The notes under the pieces are model-generated. The model searched no databases. It worked only from the letters and a program-made list of their open reading frames with translations, and had not been told where the DNA came from. From Candidatus Gastranaerophilales bacterium (GTDB lineage: Bacteria; Cyanobacteriota; Vampirovibrionia; Gastranaerophilales; JANQFW01), in assembly GCA_028282645.1 (NCBI GenBank), contig JANQHM010000120.1:1-33946 (forward strand): 33,946 bases of DNA. Direction: 5' to 3'. Numbering within the stretch: the stretch's first letter is position 1; the number at the start of each line of letters is the position of its first letter. The position numbers were made by a program, and so were the translations under genes. Shown here in pieces: positions 1 through 7,822 of the stretch.

Positions 1-159
1 TTCCAAATTAAATTTCAGATTTCTCTTTGGAATGAGCTTATAAAAAGTAAAATTGACCATTTCACTTTTTAACGCTCCCGCTTCACAATTCAGAGAATAA
101 CTTATTTTATTAGTTTTTACCTGATTAAAGAATCTGAAAAGTATTTTAGAGTTGGTATA
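1..159 (+). repeat. Family A repeat, long form (A1)
   Basis: Nearly complete copy of the long form; its first few bases lie outside the window. It shows the family landmarks in order: AATTTCAGATTTCTCTTTGG, a central AACGCTCCCGCTTC block, then AATCTGAAAAGTATTTT and the end GTTGGTATA. The right end directly abuts the decayed gene copy at 160-228, so this element appears to have replaced or split the 5' part of that gene. Confidence 0.85.
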
Positions 160-228
160 GTCGCCAGGAAAGTTGATTTAAGTATATGATCAGCCAAAGA
201 CGCAGATCTTTAGCTTTGATATAAATAT
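160..228 (+). pseudogene. Remnant of a second copy of the 314-604 gene
   Basis: The stretch aligns with bases ~342-425 of the intact neighbour. In one frame it reads ARKVDLSI then a stop, against ARKTDLEY in the intact gene. After a deletion of about ten bases it reads MISQRRRSLAL then a stop, against MISQRRTALAF. The 5' end is missing and family A copy A1 ends exactly at the break; the 3' half is not recognisable. I infer a tandem duplication of the small gene, one copy of which was broken by the repeat and has decayed by deletion. Confidence 0.65.
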
Positions 229-313
229 AAACATAGTAAGTTTATTAATACCAGTAATTATGTGAGAGTAATTTTACCAGATAAAATGAGAGAGCAGCGG
301 GGGACTTAACACT

Positions 314-604
314 ATGGGTTTAGTCGGCAGTCAAGCGCGATTAATGATGTTGATCGCCAGAAAAACTGATTTGGAATATGCAATACAGATGATAAGCCAA
401 AGGCGTACAGCTTTAGCATTTCAAGCGCAGCAAGCATCTAATAATTATCCTCAGCAGGCTAATCAGTTGAGAAGGCTGGATAGACAATTAGAGATACAAC
501 AAAAGAATTTAGAGACACAGCATAAAATTTCGCAAACTGAATTTGACGGTATCAAAAAGATTACTGACAAAAATGTAGAGAGATCATTTAAAACGTTTGC
601 ATAA
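314..604 (+). CDS. Small Gln-rich helical protein, function unknown
   Basis: A 96-residue protein predicted to be almost entirely helical and rich in Gln, Arg and Lys. It has no signal peptide or membrane segment. It starts MGLVGSQARLMMLIARKTDL; residues ~45-85 form an amphipathic, probably coiled-coil stretch (QLRRLDRQLEIQQKNLETQ). The ATG follows a purine-rich GGGGGA nine bases upstream, a good ribosome binding site. A decayed second copy lies just upstream (160-228), so the gene was once duplicated. I do not recognise a named family. Size and helicity would suit a small structural, filament-like or chaperone-like protein, but nothing shows this. Confidence 0.75.
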   Translation: MGLVGSQARLMMLIARKTDLEYAIQMISQRRTALAFQAQQASNNYPQQANQLRRLDRQLEIQQKNLETQHKISQTEFDGIKKITDKNVERSFKTFA

Positions 605-679
605 GTTGTTTTTCTGCATTAATTTGTCAAGGTAAATAAAGTTTTTAAATTTTCGTATGCGTTTGCATTGGCGACGTAT

Positions 680-712
680 CTTGTAAAAATCTGTGAACGG
701 GATTTTTATAAG
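680..712 (+). terminator. Stem-loop after the small helical gene
   Basis: CTTGTAAAAATC (680-691) pairs with GATTTTTATAAG (701-712) across a nine-base loop with one G-U pair. It lies 75 bases past the stop of the plus-strand gene. There is no clean T-run, so it may only be part of the 3' structure. Confidence 0.35.
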
Positions 713-728
713 ATAAAGTCGTGTAAGT

Positions 729-767
729 ACCAGAACAGCCGGCTTTTTAATAGCCGGCTGTTCTGGT
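729..767. terminator. Perfect 16-bp GC-rich hairpin between convergent genes
   Basis: ACCAGAACAGCCGGCT (729-744) and its exact reverse complement (752-767) flank a seven-base loop TTTTAAT. It sits between the plus-strand 314-604 gene and the minus-strand 781-966 gene, so a bidirectional transcription stop is the simplest reading. Neither side carries a T-run, and the stem is far more GC-rich than its surroundings, so a protein-binding or other structural role is also possible. Confidence 0.5.
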
Positions 768-780
768 GCATGTTTAACTG

Positions 781-966
781 TTAGTTTTGAGCGACTTCCT
801 CAAAAAATAGTTGTGCAATCTTATTTAAGGCTTCAGAATTGTTTTTTAATTCATACTTCTCTTTTAGATGGTTAAACGCTTGTTCAACTATTGGAGTCAC
901 TCTAAGTTCTTGCCTAAAGCCTTCTTTTTTCTTGGGACCCCTTTTCTTTTTACTCTGCTCAATCAT
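781..966 (-). CDS. Putative ribbon-helix-helix-type small DNA-binding protein
   Basis: A 61-residue basic protein. A Lys/Arg tail (SKKKRGPKKKEGF, residues 4-16) precedes a likely beta-strand RQELRVTP and two helices (IVEQAFNHLKEKY and SEALNKIAQLFFEEVA). That order of basic arm, strand, helix, helix is the ribbon-helix-helix (MetJ/Arc) pattern, with SEALNKI resembling the turn into helix 2. The start is supported by AAGGG six bases upstream of ATG. An opposing plus-strand frame (839-1036) lacks such support. RHH proteins usually act as dimeric repressors; no toxin partner gene is adjacent. The fold call rests on pattern only. Confidence 0.6.
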   Translation of the reverse strand: MIEQSKKKRGPKKKEGFRQELRVTPIVEQAFNHLKEKYELKNNSEALNKIAQLFFEEVAQN

Positions 967-1399
967 AATTACCCTTAAAAATTCAATAGTAAAATACTCA
1001 TTTAATTACATTTTTATTTATCGCGTAAAAATATAAAAAAATCAATACTAATTTTATATTTATTTATAAAATTTATTTTAACTTTGCGTATGTTTTATTT
1101 ATACTTATTGCCAATATTTTATTTCAGTGATATTTTTTCTTTAATGAATAGCTAGATAAAGAATCTGAAATAATTAATCTGAAATTTAATTGAGCACAGG
1201 TATAAAATATCAGAACTCAATATACCGATACCTTATGCTGATATGGGATATTATTATAAATATTTAATTTTTTTACATTATAAAAAATATTTTTGTTGAT
1301 TGGATGTATGGCTATCATTTTAAATATCAAAAGTTTAATTGTATAATTTTGTCGGCAATAAAATAACTTATATTAACTCTAAAATACTTTTCAGGTTAT
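967..1399. other. AT-rich intergenic region with family A fragments
   Basis: No convincing gene. The region holds the leader of the 781-966 gene, a rearranged family A fragment (1154-1205) and, at its right edge, a family A end that runs into the 1400-1816 gene. The rest is featureless AT-rich sequence. Confidence 0.5.
1154..1205. repeat. Rearranged family A fragment
   Basis: It reads TAAAGAATCTGAAA, the family A right half, followed at once by AATCTGAAATTTAATTGAG and AGGTATA, the reverse complement of the left end. The whole middle is missing, so the two ends are joined in an abnormal order. Confidence 0.6.
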
Positions 1400-1404
1400 T
1401 CAAT
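1369..1404 (-). repeat. Family A right-end fragment overlapping a stop codon
   Basis: TATATTAACTCTAAAATACT continuing TTTCAGGTTATTCAAT matches the family A right end in reverse orientation. It supplies the TGA stop (1400-1402) of the minus-strand 138-aa gene. A weak left-end match (about 1845-1874, AGGACCTG then TTATA) lies on the gene's other side. Confidence 0.65.
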
Positions 1405-1816
1405 AGTTTGCATCAGAACCCGATAGACTACTACCTATGTTGTTTAGAGCATTTTTTGCATAAATAGGCTTGTCTAAACCTGCTATAAACATTTCTGTCA
1501 TTATTTTATTAATACCAGCCTTGTTAGGAGTTGTGTTCATTAGCTTTTTTATAGAATTTATAAACACAGATTTTTTTCTGATCTTTACTCCTGATGTTTT
1601 AACAAGGTTGTGTGTCCACTTTGCAAATAGTTTTGGATTGCTACAAGCTGTCGGGAGTATTATTTTATAATAAATGTCTTGCGATGCCTGCCAATTTCCG
1701 TTTAAATTGACTGCATACATATAAAAATCATTCCAAATCTCTATAAATTGACTTCTTATTATTATATTTCCATATTCTGCATAATTATTATTATCAAATT
1801 TATATGCAACATCCAT
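1400..1816 (-). CDS. Hypothetical 138-aa protein bracketed by family A ends
   Basis: I do not recognise a family. The protein is mixed polar and aromatic, without signal peptide or membrane helix. It begins MDVAYKFDNNNYAEYGNII; a central part rich in Trp and Tyr (FIEIWNDFYMYAVNLNGNW) is followed by a Lys-rich half, and a Ser/Gly-rich tail ends SGSDANY. The ATG is preceded by GAGG nine bases upstream, a usable ribosome binding site. The stop codon lies inside a family A end at 1369-1404, and a weaker family A left end lies just upstream of the gene, so it could be cargo carried between repeat ends or a gene truncated by an insertion. No transposase motif is visible. Confidence 0.6.
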   Translation of the reverse strand: MDVAYKFDNNNYAEYGNIIIRSQFIEIWNDFYMYAVNLNGNWQASQDIYYKIILPTACSNPKLFAKWTHNLVKTSGVKIRKKSVFINSIKKLMNTTPNKAGINKIMTEMFIAGLDKPIYAKNALNNIGSSLSGSDANY

Positions 1817-2266
1817 AAATCAAAACCTCGATTTTTTAATTGTTATTAAAAATTAGATTCAGGACCTGAGGTTATATAAAATCTTAGAGTTTGTATACAT
1901 CAGGAATTTGTTTTAGTAAAAGTAGCACCTTATTTTTGCTTTGAAAAAGTGTTTAATAAACCTAAATTCATTTCAATTGTTAAAAGTATTTTAGGGTTAG
2001 TACTATTTTACAATAAATTTACTTAAAATTAACTTTTTTATTTTTCTATTTATTTTGGCAAATACATATGAAAAATTAAATTTTTCTTTAGAAATTAAGA
2101 TTTTTTTTTTTTTGCTGTTATAAATATATTATATCAATCTTAAAAAAGTAATTAATAAACCAATAGTTTAAGATAATTATTACGATAGTTATATTAATTA
2201 TAATAAATATTTTTTAAAAAAATTAATAAGTTGTATGAAACTCTAATAAATTTACAAGGAGAATAA
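1817..2266. other. Intergenic region upstream of dnaK
   Basis: It holds a family A right-end fragment (1978-2003, AAAGTATTTTAGGGTTAGTA) and an unbroken run of 13 T at 2101-2113. I see no CIRCE element (TTAGCACTC-N9-GAGTGCTAA) and could not place a convincing -35/-10 pair, although several TATAAT-like AT-rich stretches are present. No gene is evident. Confidence 0.5.
1978..2003 (+). repeat. Family A right-end fragment
   Basis: TGTTAAAAGTATTTTAGGG followed by TTAGTAC matches the last ~26 bases of family A. The rest of the element is absent. Confidence 0.55.
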
Positions 2267-4120
2267 TTGAAAATGGGTAAAACAATAGGAATAGATTTAG
2301 GAACAACAAACTCGGTTGTTTCTGTTATGGAAGGCGGCAAGCCTACTGTAATTGCAAATGCGGAAGGCAGTAGAACTACACCTTCTACTGTCGGCTTTAG
2401 TAAAACAGGTGAAAGATTAGTAGGTCAATTAGCCAAAAGGCAAGCTATCCTTAACCCTGAGAGAACAGTTACAAGTATTAAACGCCATATGGGCACTGAT
2501 TATAAAGTTAATATTGACGGTAAAAATTACACTCCACAAGAAATTAGTGCAATGATTTTAAGAAAACTTGCTGATGATGCATCTTCATATTTAGGAGAAA
2601 AGGTTACATCAGCGGTTATTACAGTTCCTGCATATTTTAATGACAGCCAAAGGCAAGCAACAAAAGATGCCGGAAAGATTGCCGGACTTGATGTTCTTAG
2701 AATTGTTAATGAGCCAACCGCAGCAGCTTTGGCTTATGGTTTAGATAAAAAATCAAACGAGAAAGTATTAGTATTTGATTTAGGTGGCGGTACATTTGAC
2801 GTTAGTATCCTGGAAGTTGGTGATGGCGTATTTGAAGTATTATCAACAAGTGGTGATACTCATCTCGGCGGTGATGACTTTGATGAAAAAATCATGAATT
2901 GGTTGTGTGAAGAATTTAAAAAACAAGAAGGCATTGATCTTCGCAATGATAAACAAGCAATGCAAAGGTTAAAAGAAGCTGCTGAAAAAGCAAAATGCGA
3001 GCTTTCAACTGTAGTAGAAACAAATATAAACCTTCCTTTCCTTACAGCTGATGCAAATGGGCCAAAACACCTTGATATAACCTTATCAAGAGCAAAGTTT
3101 GAAGAATTAAGCTATGATCTTTTAGAAAGATGTAAAACGCCTGTGCGCAGAGCATTAGAAGATGCTAAACTGACAAGCGGTGAAGTTGATGAAGTTGTTT
3201 TAGTCGGCGGCTCAACAAGAATACCTGCAGTGCAGCAATTGGTTAAAGATATAGCAGGCAAAGACCCGAACCAATCTGTAAACCCTGACGAGGTTGTTGC
3301 GGTTGGTGCTGCTGTTCAAGCCAGTATACTTGCCGGTGAAATTAAAGACATAGTTCTTCTTGATGTAACGCCTCTTACTCTTGGCATTGAAACTCTTGGC
3401 GGGGTTATGACTGCATTAGTGCCAAGAAATACCACTATACCGGTCAGTAAAAGTCAAGTATTCTCAACAGCTGATGACCATCAAACTGCTGTTGATATAC
3501 ATGTATTGCAGGGTGAAAGACCAATGTCCAAAGATAATAAATCTTTAGGTATGTTTAGACTGGATGGTATTCCACCTGCTCCAAGAGGACTTCCTCAGGT
3601 TGAAGTTTCTTTTGATATTGATGCTAATGGTATAGTAAACGTAAAAGCGTTGGATAAAGCTACTAATAAAGAACAGAAAATTACTATTACCGGAACATCT
3701 AATCTTAGCAGTAATGAAATTGATAAAATGGTTCATGAGGCTCAATCTCATTCAGAAGAAGATAAAATGAAAAAAGAAGAAGTAGAAGTCAGAAATAATG
3801 CAAATAGTTTGGTTCATGCTTCTACTCGTCTTGTTAAAGACTTAGAAGGTAAAATTTCTGATGATGACAAGAAAAAGCTTGAAGAGCAAAAAGATGCACT
3901 ATCAAAAGCTATTGATGAAAATGCTGCTATTGATCAAATCAAGACCCTCAGTGAGCAATTGCAAGAAACAATGTTTGCGATATCTTCAGCTGCATACCAG
4001 CAAGCTGGCGCTCAAGCCGAAGCTGCCGGTGCAGAAGGTCAACAACCAGGTACTGAAGAGCCAAAAGCTGAGTCTGCATCAGAAGAAGATGTAATTGATG
4101 CAGAATATTCTAAGTCATAG
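2267..4120 (+). CDS. dnaK: Chaperone DnaK (Hsp70)
   Basis: Full-length Hsp70, 615-617 residues. This ATP-driven cytosolic chaperone binds exposed hydrophobic peptides and normally works with DnaJ and GrpE. Visible signatures are GIDLGTTNS near the N-terminus, [13 protein letters not shown] (~residue 170), [11 protein letters not shown] (~residue 320), the linker and start of the substrate domain [14 protein letters not shown], a helical lid, and the typical C-terminus [19 protein letters not shown] at 2256-2262 is ten bases before the ATG at 2273 and only four before the TTG at 2267, so [10 protein letters not shown] is the more likely start. No grpE, dnaJ or hrcA lies nearby and no CIRCE operator is seen, so heat-shock control is not evident here. 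Confidence 0.98.
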   Translation: MKMGKTIGIDLGTTNSVVSVMEGGKPTVIANAEGSRTTPSTVGFSKTGERLVGQLAKRQAILNPERTVTSIKRHMGTDYKVNIDGKNYTPQEISAMILRKLADDASSYLGEKVTSAVITVPAYFNDSQRQATKDAGKIAGLDVLRIVNEPTAAALAYGLDKKSNEKVLVFDLGGGTFDVSILEVGDGVFEVLSTSGDTHLGGDDFDEKIMNWLCEEFKKQEGIDLRNDKQAMQRLKEAAEKAKCELSTVVETNINLPFLTADANGPKHLDITLSRAKFEELSYDLLERCKTPVRRALEDAKLTSGEVDEVVLVGGSTRIPAVQQLVKDIAGKDPNQSVNPDEVVAVGAAVQASILAGEIKDIVLLDVTPLTLGIETLGGVMTALVPRNTTIPVSKSQVFSTADDHQTAVDIHVLQGERPMSKDNKSLGMFRLDGIPPAPRGLPQVEVSFDIDANGIVNVKALDKATNKEQKITITGTSNLSSNEIDKMVHEAQSHSEEDKMKKEEVEVRNNANSLVHASTRLVKDLEGKISDDDKKKLEEQKDALSKAIDENAAIDQIKTLSEQLQETMFAISSAAYQQAGAQAEAAGAEGQQPGTEEPKAESASEEDVIDAEYSKS

Positions 4121-4153
4121 TTTCAATTAAAATTAAATTTAGTATAAAATAAC

Positions 4154-4193
4154 AAAAAATCTATTATCAAGCATTGCCGGTAATAGATTTTTT
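4154..4193. terminator. Bidirectional intrinsic terminator after dnaK
   Basis: AAAAAATCTATTA (4154-4166) pairs perfectly with TAATAGATTTTTT (4181-4193) across a 14-base loop, giving a T-run in both directions. It serves dnaK on the plus strand and the converging glycosyltransferase gene on the minus strand. Just beyond it (4197-4216) is a B-end-like sequence, GGTGACTGTTATCACTACC. Confidence 0.85.
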
Positions 4194-4223
4194 GGTTGGT
4201 GACTGTTATCACTACCTTTTAAT

Positions 4224-5450
4224 TTATTTTTTGCTACTTTTATTTTTTGCCAAGTCATCTATTATTGCAACATGCCTTGGTAACAGATCTTTTAAAGCAT
4301 AGGTTTTAACTATTTTTTCTCTTGCTCTTTTCCTGATCAAGTTCATTTTTTCAGGATTTGCAAAGACTTCATCAACCCTGTCCGCTATTAGCTCGGGAGA
4401 ATAAAAATCTACCAATAGCCCATTAATACCATCTTGAATTACTTCTTTAACTGGTGGAGTATCTGAGGCAATTACCAAACATTCTGCTGCCAGTGACTCC
4501 ATTAATGACCAGGAAAGAACAAACGGGTAAGTTAAATAAATATGTGCAGAAGAGTTTCTTAATACTTTTCTGTAGTATTCAGGACCCAATAGTCCGGTAA
4601 AATGGACCCTGGACAGGTCTAAATCAACTTCTTCGAGCATTTTTTGCTTAAAAGATTGTCCTTCAGGAAGTTTTCTACCGTAGCATACCCTATCTTGTCC
4701 TACTATAACCACATGAGCTTCAGGACGGCGTTTCTGGATTATTTCAACAGACTTCATAAACTCAGGAAATCCTCTGTATTCTTCCATACCTCTGCCAACA
4801 TAAGTTATAATTTCTTTCTTATCAGATAAATCAAGATTTAATTCAGGAATAACTAACTTATCGTGAGGATCAGCCGTATAATAATCCACATCTACGCCAT
4901 CGTGAATTACAGATATTTTCTTCTGAAATTCTTTAGGAAATTGCTTTAACTGCCAAAATGTGGGTGAAATACCCTTATCACAAGTATATAAATCCACTAA
5001 TAAATGAGAATTCTTAATACGCAACCTAGACTTTGTATCAACAGTAAGTTGTTTACCCTTTGGAAAGTCCACGTCAGAATTCTCTGCATTATAAAACCAT
5101 TCAAAATAACATAATAGAGGAGATTCCGGAAAAACTTCTTTCATAAACAAAGTAGGTCCCCAGGTGTGACCATATATTACATCAGGAATAAAACCTTGCT
5201 GACGCAGTTTTAATGCTACGCCTGCAGCGGCTTGGCCATGTAAAATAGATTCTTCATAAAATTTTAAATATTGATGAATATTAGGATTTGGATCCCTGCT
5301 CAGCTTGTAAACAGCTTTTTTTACACCTTGTATCTGCCCTTCTTCTCTTGCTGTTAAAAATACAACTTCATTATTTGGGTCACTTGTATAATGCTTAAGC
5401 AAATGTCTAAACTGTGCCGGAAAGTTCCTGTGCATAAAAAGAAATTTCAT
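4224..5450 (-). CDS. GT4-family (GT-B fold) glycosyltransferase
   Basis: A 408-residue enzyme of glycosyltransferase family 4. The N-terminal acceptor domain (residues ~1-200) begins MKFLFMHRNFPAQFRHLLKH and contains PDVIYGHTWGP. The C-terminal nucleotide-sugar domain (~210-400) begins ITYVGRGMEEYRGFPEFM. The usual donor-binding E-x7-E region is present in the form LSWSLMESLAAECLVIASD, followed by PPVKEVIQDGINGLLVDF. It is expected to move a hexose from a nucleotide sugar to a cell-surface glycan or lipid; donor and acceptor cannot be read from the sequence. AGGAG stands seven bases before the ATG. It runs in the same direction as the HAD and ATP-grasp genes, but a 310-base gap filled with repeats separates them. 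Confidence 0.9.
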   Translation of the reverse strand: MKFLFMHRNFPAQFRHLLKHYTSDPNNEVVFLTAREEGQIQGVKKAVYKLSRDPNPNIHQYLKFYEESILHGQAAAGVALKLRQQGFIPDVIYGHTWGPTLFMKEVFPESPLLCYFEWFYNAENSDVDFPKGKQLTVDTKSRLRIKNSHLLVDLYTCDKGISPTFWQLKQFPKEFQKKISVIHDGVDVDYYTADPHDKLVIPELNLDLSDKKEIITYVGRGMEEYRGFPEFMKSVEIIQKRRPEAHVVIVGQDRVCYGRKLPEGQSFKQKMLEEVDLDLSRVHFTGLLGPEYYRKVLRNSSAHIYLTYPFVLSWSLMESLAAECLVIASDTPPVKEVIQDGINGLLVDFYSPELIADRVDEVFANPEKMNLIRKRAREKIVKTYALKDLLPRHVAIIDDLAKNKSSKK

Positions 5451-5508
5451 AATAATCTCCTACCCTCTTACTCTTTCCAGTACATTCTACCAAATAAATA
5501 TTCTGCTA

Positions 5509-5624
5509 CAAAATTAATTTAAATTACTCTTTGGAATGAGCCTAGAAAAAGTAAAATTGACCATTTGATTTATGATTTAGCTTTTATACGATTAAAGAAT
5601 CTGGAAAGTATTTTTTAATTGGTA
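5509..5624 (+). repeat. Family A repeat, partly shortened (A2)
   Basis: It contains CTCTTTGGAATGAGC, AAAGTAAAATTGACCATTT and the right end AAGAATCTGGAAAGTATTTT, but lacks the CGCTCCCGCTTC block. Its right end is fused tail-to-tail to A3, sharing the bases TATA. Confidence 0.8.
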
Positions 5625-5728
5625 TACTAACTCAAAAATACTTTTCAGATTATTCAATCCTGTTAAATCTAATAAAATAAGTTAAACTCTGAAAAGAGAA
5701 ATCTGAAATTTAATTTAGAACCAGTATA
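5623..5728 (-). repeat. Family A repeat, short form (A3)
   Basis: Complete 106-base short form in reverse orientation, from TATACTAACTCAAAAATACT to the left end TTTAGAACCAGTATA. It forms an inverted pair with A2, the two filling most of the glycosyltransferase-HAD gap. Confidence 0.85.
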
Positions 5729-5760
5729 TAAATTAAAATTTGTTTTTTTCATTTTTGATT

Positions 5761-6384
5761 TTATAGCGAGCTATTTTCATAAAATTCTCCTACATCTTTG
5801 ACAATAAGATCAGGGTTATACTCTTTTAATATTTCTTTGCTTAAACAGCCTGAATATACTGCAACGGTTTTTAGACCTAATTCTTTCCCTGCCAATACAT
5901 CTTCTCCGGTGTCTCCTATAAAAATATCATCAGAATAATAAGAAAAATTATTTTTAATCATCTCTGCTTTTGTTTTTTTCTGCTTTGTAACTAAAATTTT
6001 TTTAAAAAAGCTCTTTATTTTATAATCGTCAAGTTGTGAATTTGCCCTATCTTCAAATTGTCTTGCCGTAACTAAATAAAGGTCATACTTTTTTGATAAG
6101 TTCGCCAATACATTTTTTGTATACCCAAAAAGTATGTCTTGCTTTAGCCTGTGAGGTTCTTCTACCTTTTCCATCCAAATTCTTTTAAATTTGCGAATTT
6201 TTTCATCAGGATAATTAAACCACTCAGTAAGTAGCTTCTTTTGGTTTATTCTTTGTCTTTTAATTTTCCAATATTCATCAAAGGAAAATTTCGACTCCGG
6301 AGCTAACTCTTGAAAAAGGCTATGCAGCCTCATTCTTGGATCGATTAGCGTTCCATCTAAATCAAAAAATATGTTTTTACACAT
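5761..6384 (-). CDS. HAD-superfamily phosphatase
   Basis: A 207-residue haloacid dehalogenase-type hydrolase resembling phosphoglycolate or pyrophosphate phosphatases. Motif I FFDLDGTLID is at the N-terminus, with the two catalytic Asp at residues 8 and 10. A helical cap follows (~15-90), then motif II LVTAR (~105), a Lys-rich segment VTKQKKTKAEM carrying the motif III Lys, and motif IV FIGDTGEDVLAGKE (~155-168). It should dephosphorylate a small phosphorylated metabolite with Mg2+; the substrate is unknown. It starts 36 bases after the ATP-grasp gene and reads in the same direction, so the two are probably co-transcribed. The ribosome binding site (AGAG) is weak and distant, consistent with translation as a downstream operon gene. 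Confidence 0.88.
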   Translation of the reverse strand: MCKNIFFDLDGTLIDPRMRLHSLFQELAPESKFSFDEYWKIKRQRINQKKLLTEWFNYPDEKIRKFKRIWMEKVEEPHRLKQDILFGYTKNVLANLSKKYDLYLVTARQFEDRANSQLDDYKIKSFFKKILVTKQKKTKAEMIKNNFSYYSDDIFIGDTGEDVLAGKELGLKTVAVYSGCLSKEILKEYNPDLIVKDVGEFYENSSL

Positions 6385-6420
6385 TTATTTTATATTCTCT
6401 TTTGTACTATTATCAAATAT

Positions 6421-7509
6421 TTATAGCGATGATACAGATACAATATCAGGAATGTTAAGTTCTTCTTTAATTTGCTGCAAAGTTGTTAATTTGGGCTCAC
6501 GGTCCATGCCCCTTAACCATAAAAGACCATCAGGTAAAGGATTTATTTTTTTTGGGGTTTCAAAAAATTGATTATGAACAATAATATCTTTTAAGATTTT
6601 AGGCATATTTAAGCCAGCCTCGGCAAAAAATTGAACAGTGGTGAAAAACCTTGATATATTTATTTCTGTAGGATTTGGTATACCTTTTTTGTCATAAGTC
6701 ATATCTACCCCATAAATACCATTAGGGACATTGCTAACTGCCTTTACAGACTTCATTGCAATTTCATCAACTAAAGCAGAAGAACAAGTCTCCCCTACTT
6801 TAGTTACTCCGGTAACACCTGAAGGGCTTAAAGTACTATGAGTCCAAGAATTTCTTTTGCGGGTTTGGGCAACAACAAGCTCCCCGTTATACCATATAGA
6901 AAGCCAGGTTATAGATTTTGGCGTAAGCATTTCTGCTGCCAAAAAATCGCCCCAGGCATCTCTTTTGGAAATCCATTCACAAGCTTCAGCAAAGTCATTT
7001 GTAGGTAATGATCCTTTACCTCCACCTCCTATAGACATTGATCGTAACCATATTTTTCCTTCTTCGTCACCAAGCTCTCTAAATGAACGTTTTAGGTCAT
7101 CTTCATTATTTATGACTATGTTTTCAGGAACTGTTATTCCTGCTGCTTTAAATTTTAGCCAGGATTTGTATTTATAAACACAGGTGTCTATGGTTTCATA
7201 ATATGGAACAAGCATTTTAGCTCCTGTTTCCTCGATTTCTTTTTGAAACTTTAATGCAATAGATAGCTCCAAATCATGCTGAAAATGTAGCATATCCGCT
7301 TTTTCTGCATTTAAAACACTTAATAAATTTTCTTTATAGTCAGGCTTTGTAGAGTGTGGTATAAGATATTTTTTGTGTGCATTACAGTGTGACAATTCAT
7401 ACATATCAGAGCCGAGACCTATTATGGTATTGCTGGGATCTTTTAGTAAACAATTGATTACACCGTTGGATTGAGCACTTCCTGCCGCTGCTATAACTAT
7501 TTTAGCCAT
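6421..7509 (-). CDS. ATP-grasp family carboxylate-amine ligase
   Basis: A 362-residue ATP-grasp enzyme. The N-terminal pre-ATP-grasp domain starts MAKIVIAAAGSAQSNGVINC, a Rossmann-like nucleotide or sugar-binding turn. The central ATP-binding part has KIWLRSMSIGGGGKGS (~residues 152-167, the glycine-rich lid) and FLAAEMLTPKSITWLSIW. The metal site is in GVDMTYDKKGIPNPTEINIS, with the acidic and Asn residues conserved in the family. These enzymes activate a carboxylate as an acyl-phosphate and couple it to an amine or thiol; relatives with this look occur next to surface-polysaccharide or small-molecule genes. AGGGGAA is about nine bases upstream of the ATG. It is first in a probable two-gene unit with the HAD phosphatase. 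The substrate is unknown. Confidence 0.87.
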   Translation of the reverse strand: MAKIVIAAAGSAQSNGVINCLLKDPSNTIIGLGSDMYELSHCNAHKKYLIPHSTKPDYKENLLSVLNAEKADMLHFQHDLELSIALKFQKEIEETGAKMLVPYYETIDTCVYKYKSWLKFKAAGITVPENIVINNEDDLKRSFRELGDEEGKIWLRSMSIGGGGKGSLPTNDFAEACEWISKRDAWGDFLAAEMLTPKSITWLSIWYNGELVVAQTRKRNSWTHSTLSPSGVTGVTKVGETCSSALVDEIAMKSVKAVSNVPNGIYGVDMTYDKKGIPNPTEINISRFFTTVQFFAEAGLNMPKILKDIIVHNQFFETPKKINPLPDGLLWLRGMDREPKLTTLQQIKEELNIPDIVSVSSL

Positions 7510-7822
7510 ATATATAGTTCCCCTTTTTAACTTTTCACTGCCTTTTGAGCCCTTAACCTCAGATAATCTACAAATAATAAAGCTTTAACAAGGGCATTTT
7601 ACGGATTTTTATTTGATATTAAATTTACACTTTAAAGTTTAAATAGCTGGAAAAGTTTAGTCAATAATATATAAAGGTACTTTTTTAAAACTAATGGATT
7701 TAAGCAGTTAGTAGTGTCTTAATATTTTAAAAAATATTTATTAGTACTTGGGCTATAATTTTTTGGTGATGACTATCACCAAAAAATTTATCCGGTCCAA
7801 ATAAGGCTTTTAGTATTATAAA
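7510..7822. other. Intergenic region with a shared terminator
   Basis: It contains the leader of the ATP-grasp gene and, near 7757-7788, the terminator of the upstream HD/repeat gene. Nothing else is convincing; the remainder is AT-rich. Confidence 0.5.
7757..7788 (-). terminator. Intrinsic terminator of the HD/repeat gene
   Basis: AATTTTTTGGTGAT (7757-7770) pairs perfectly over 14 bases with ATCACCAAAAAATT (7775-7788) around the loop GACT. It ends in T-runs on both strands and lies 35 bases past the stop of the 1132-aa minus-strand gene. The core GGTGATGACTATCACC is nearly identical to the palindromic end of family B, so the terminator may derive from, or have given rise to, that repeat. 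Confidence 0.8.

Noticed and set aside
839-1036. Plus-strand ORF of 65 codons
   Set aside because: It overlaps the minus-strand 781-966 gene, has no ribosome binding site and encodes a hydrophobic, low-information sequence; the minus-strand frame has a good start site and a DNA-binding pattern.
3545-4094. Alternative frames within dnaK
   Set aside because: Shadow frames inside a strongly conserved gene.
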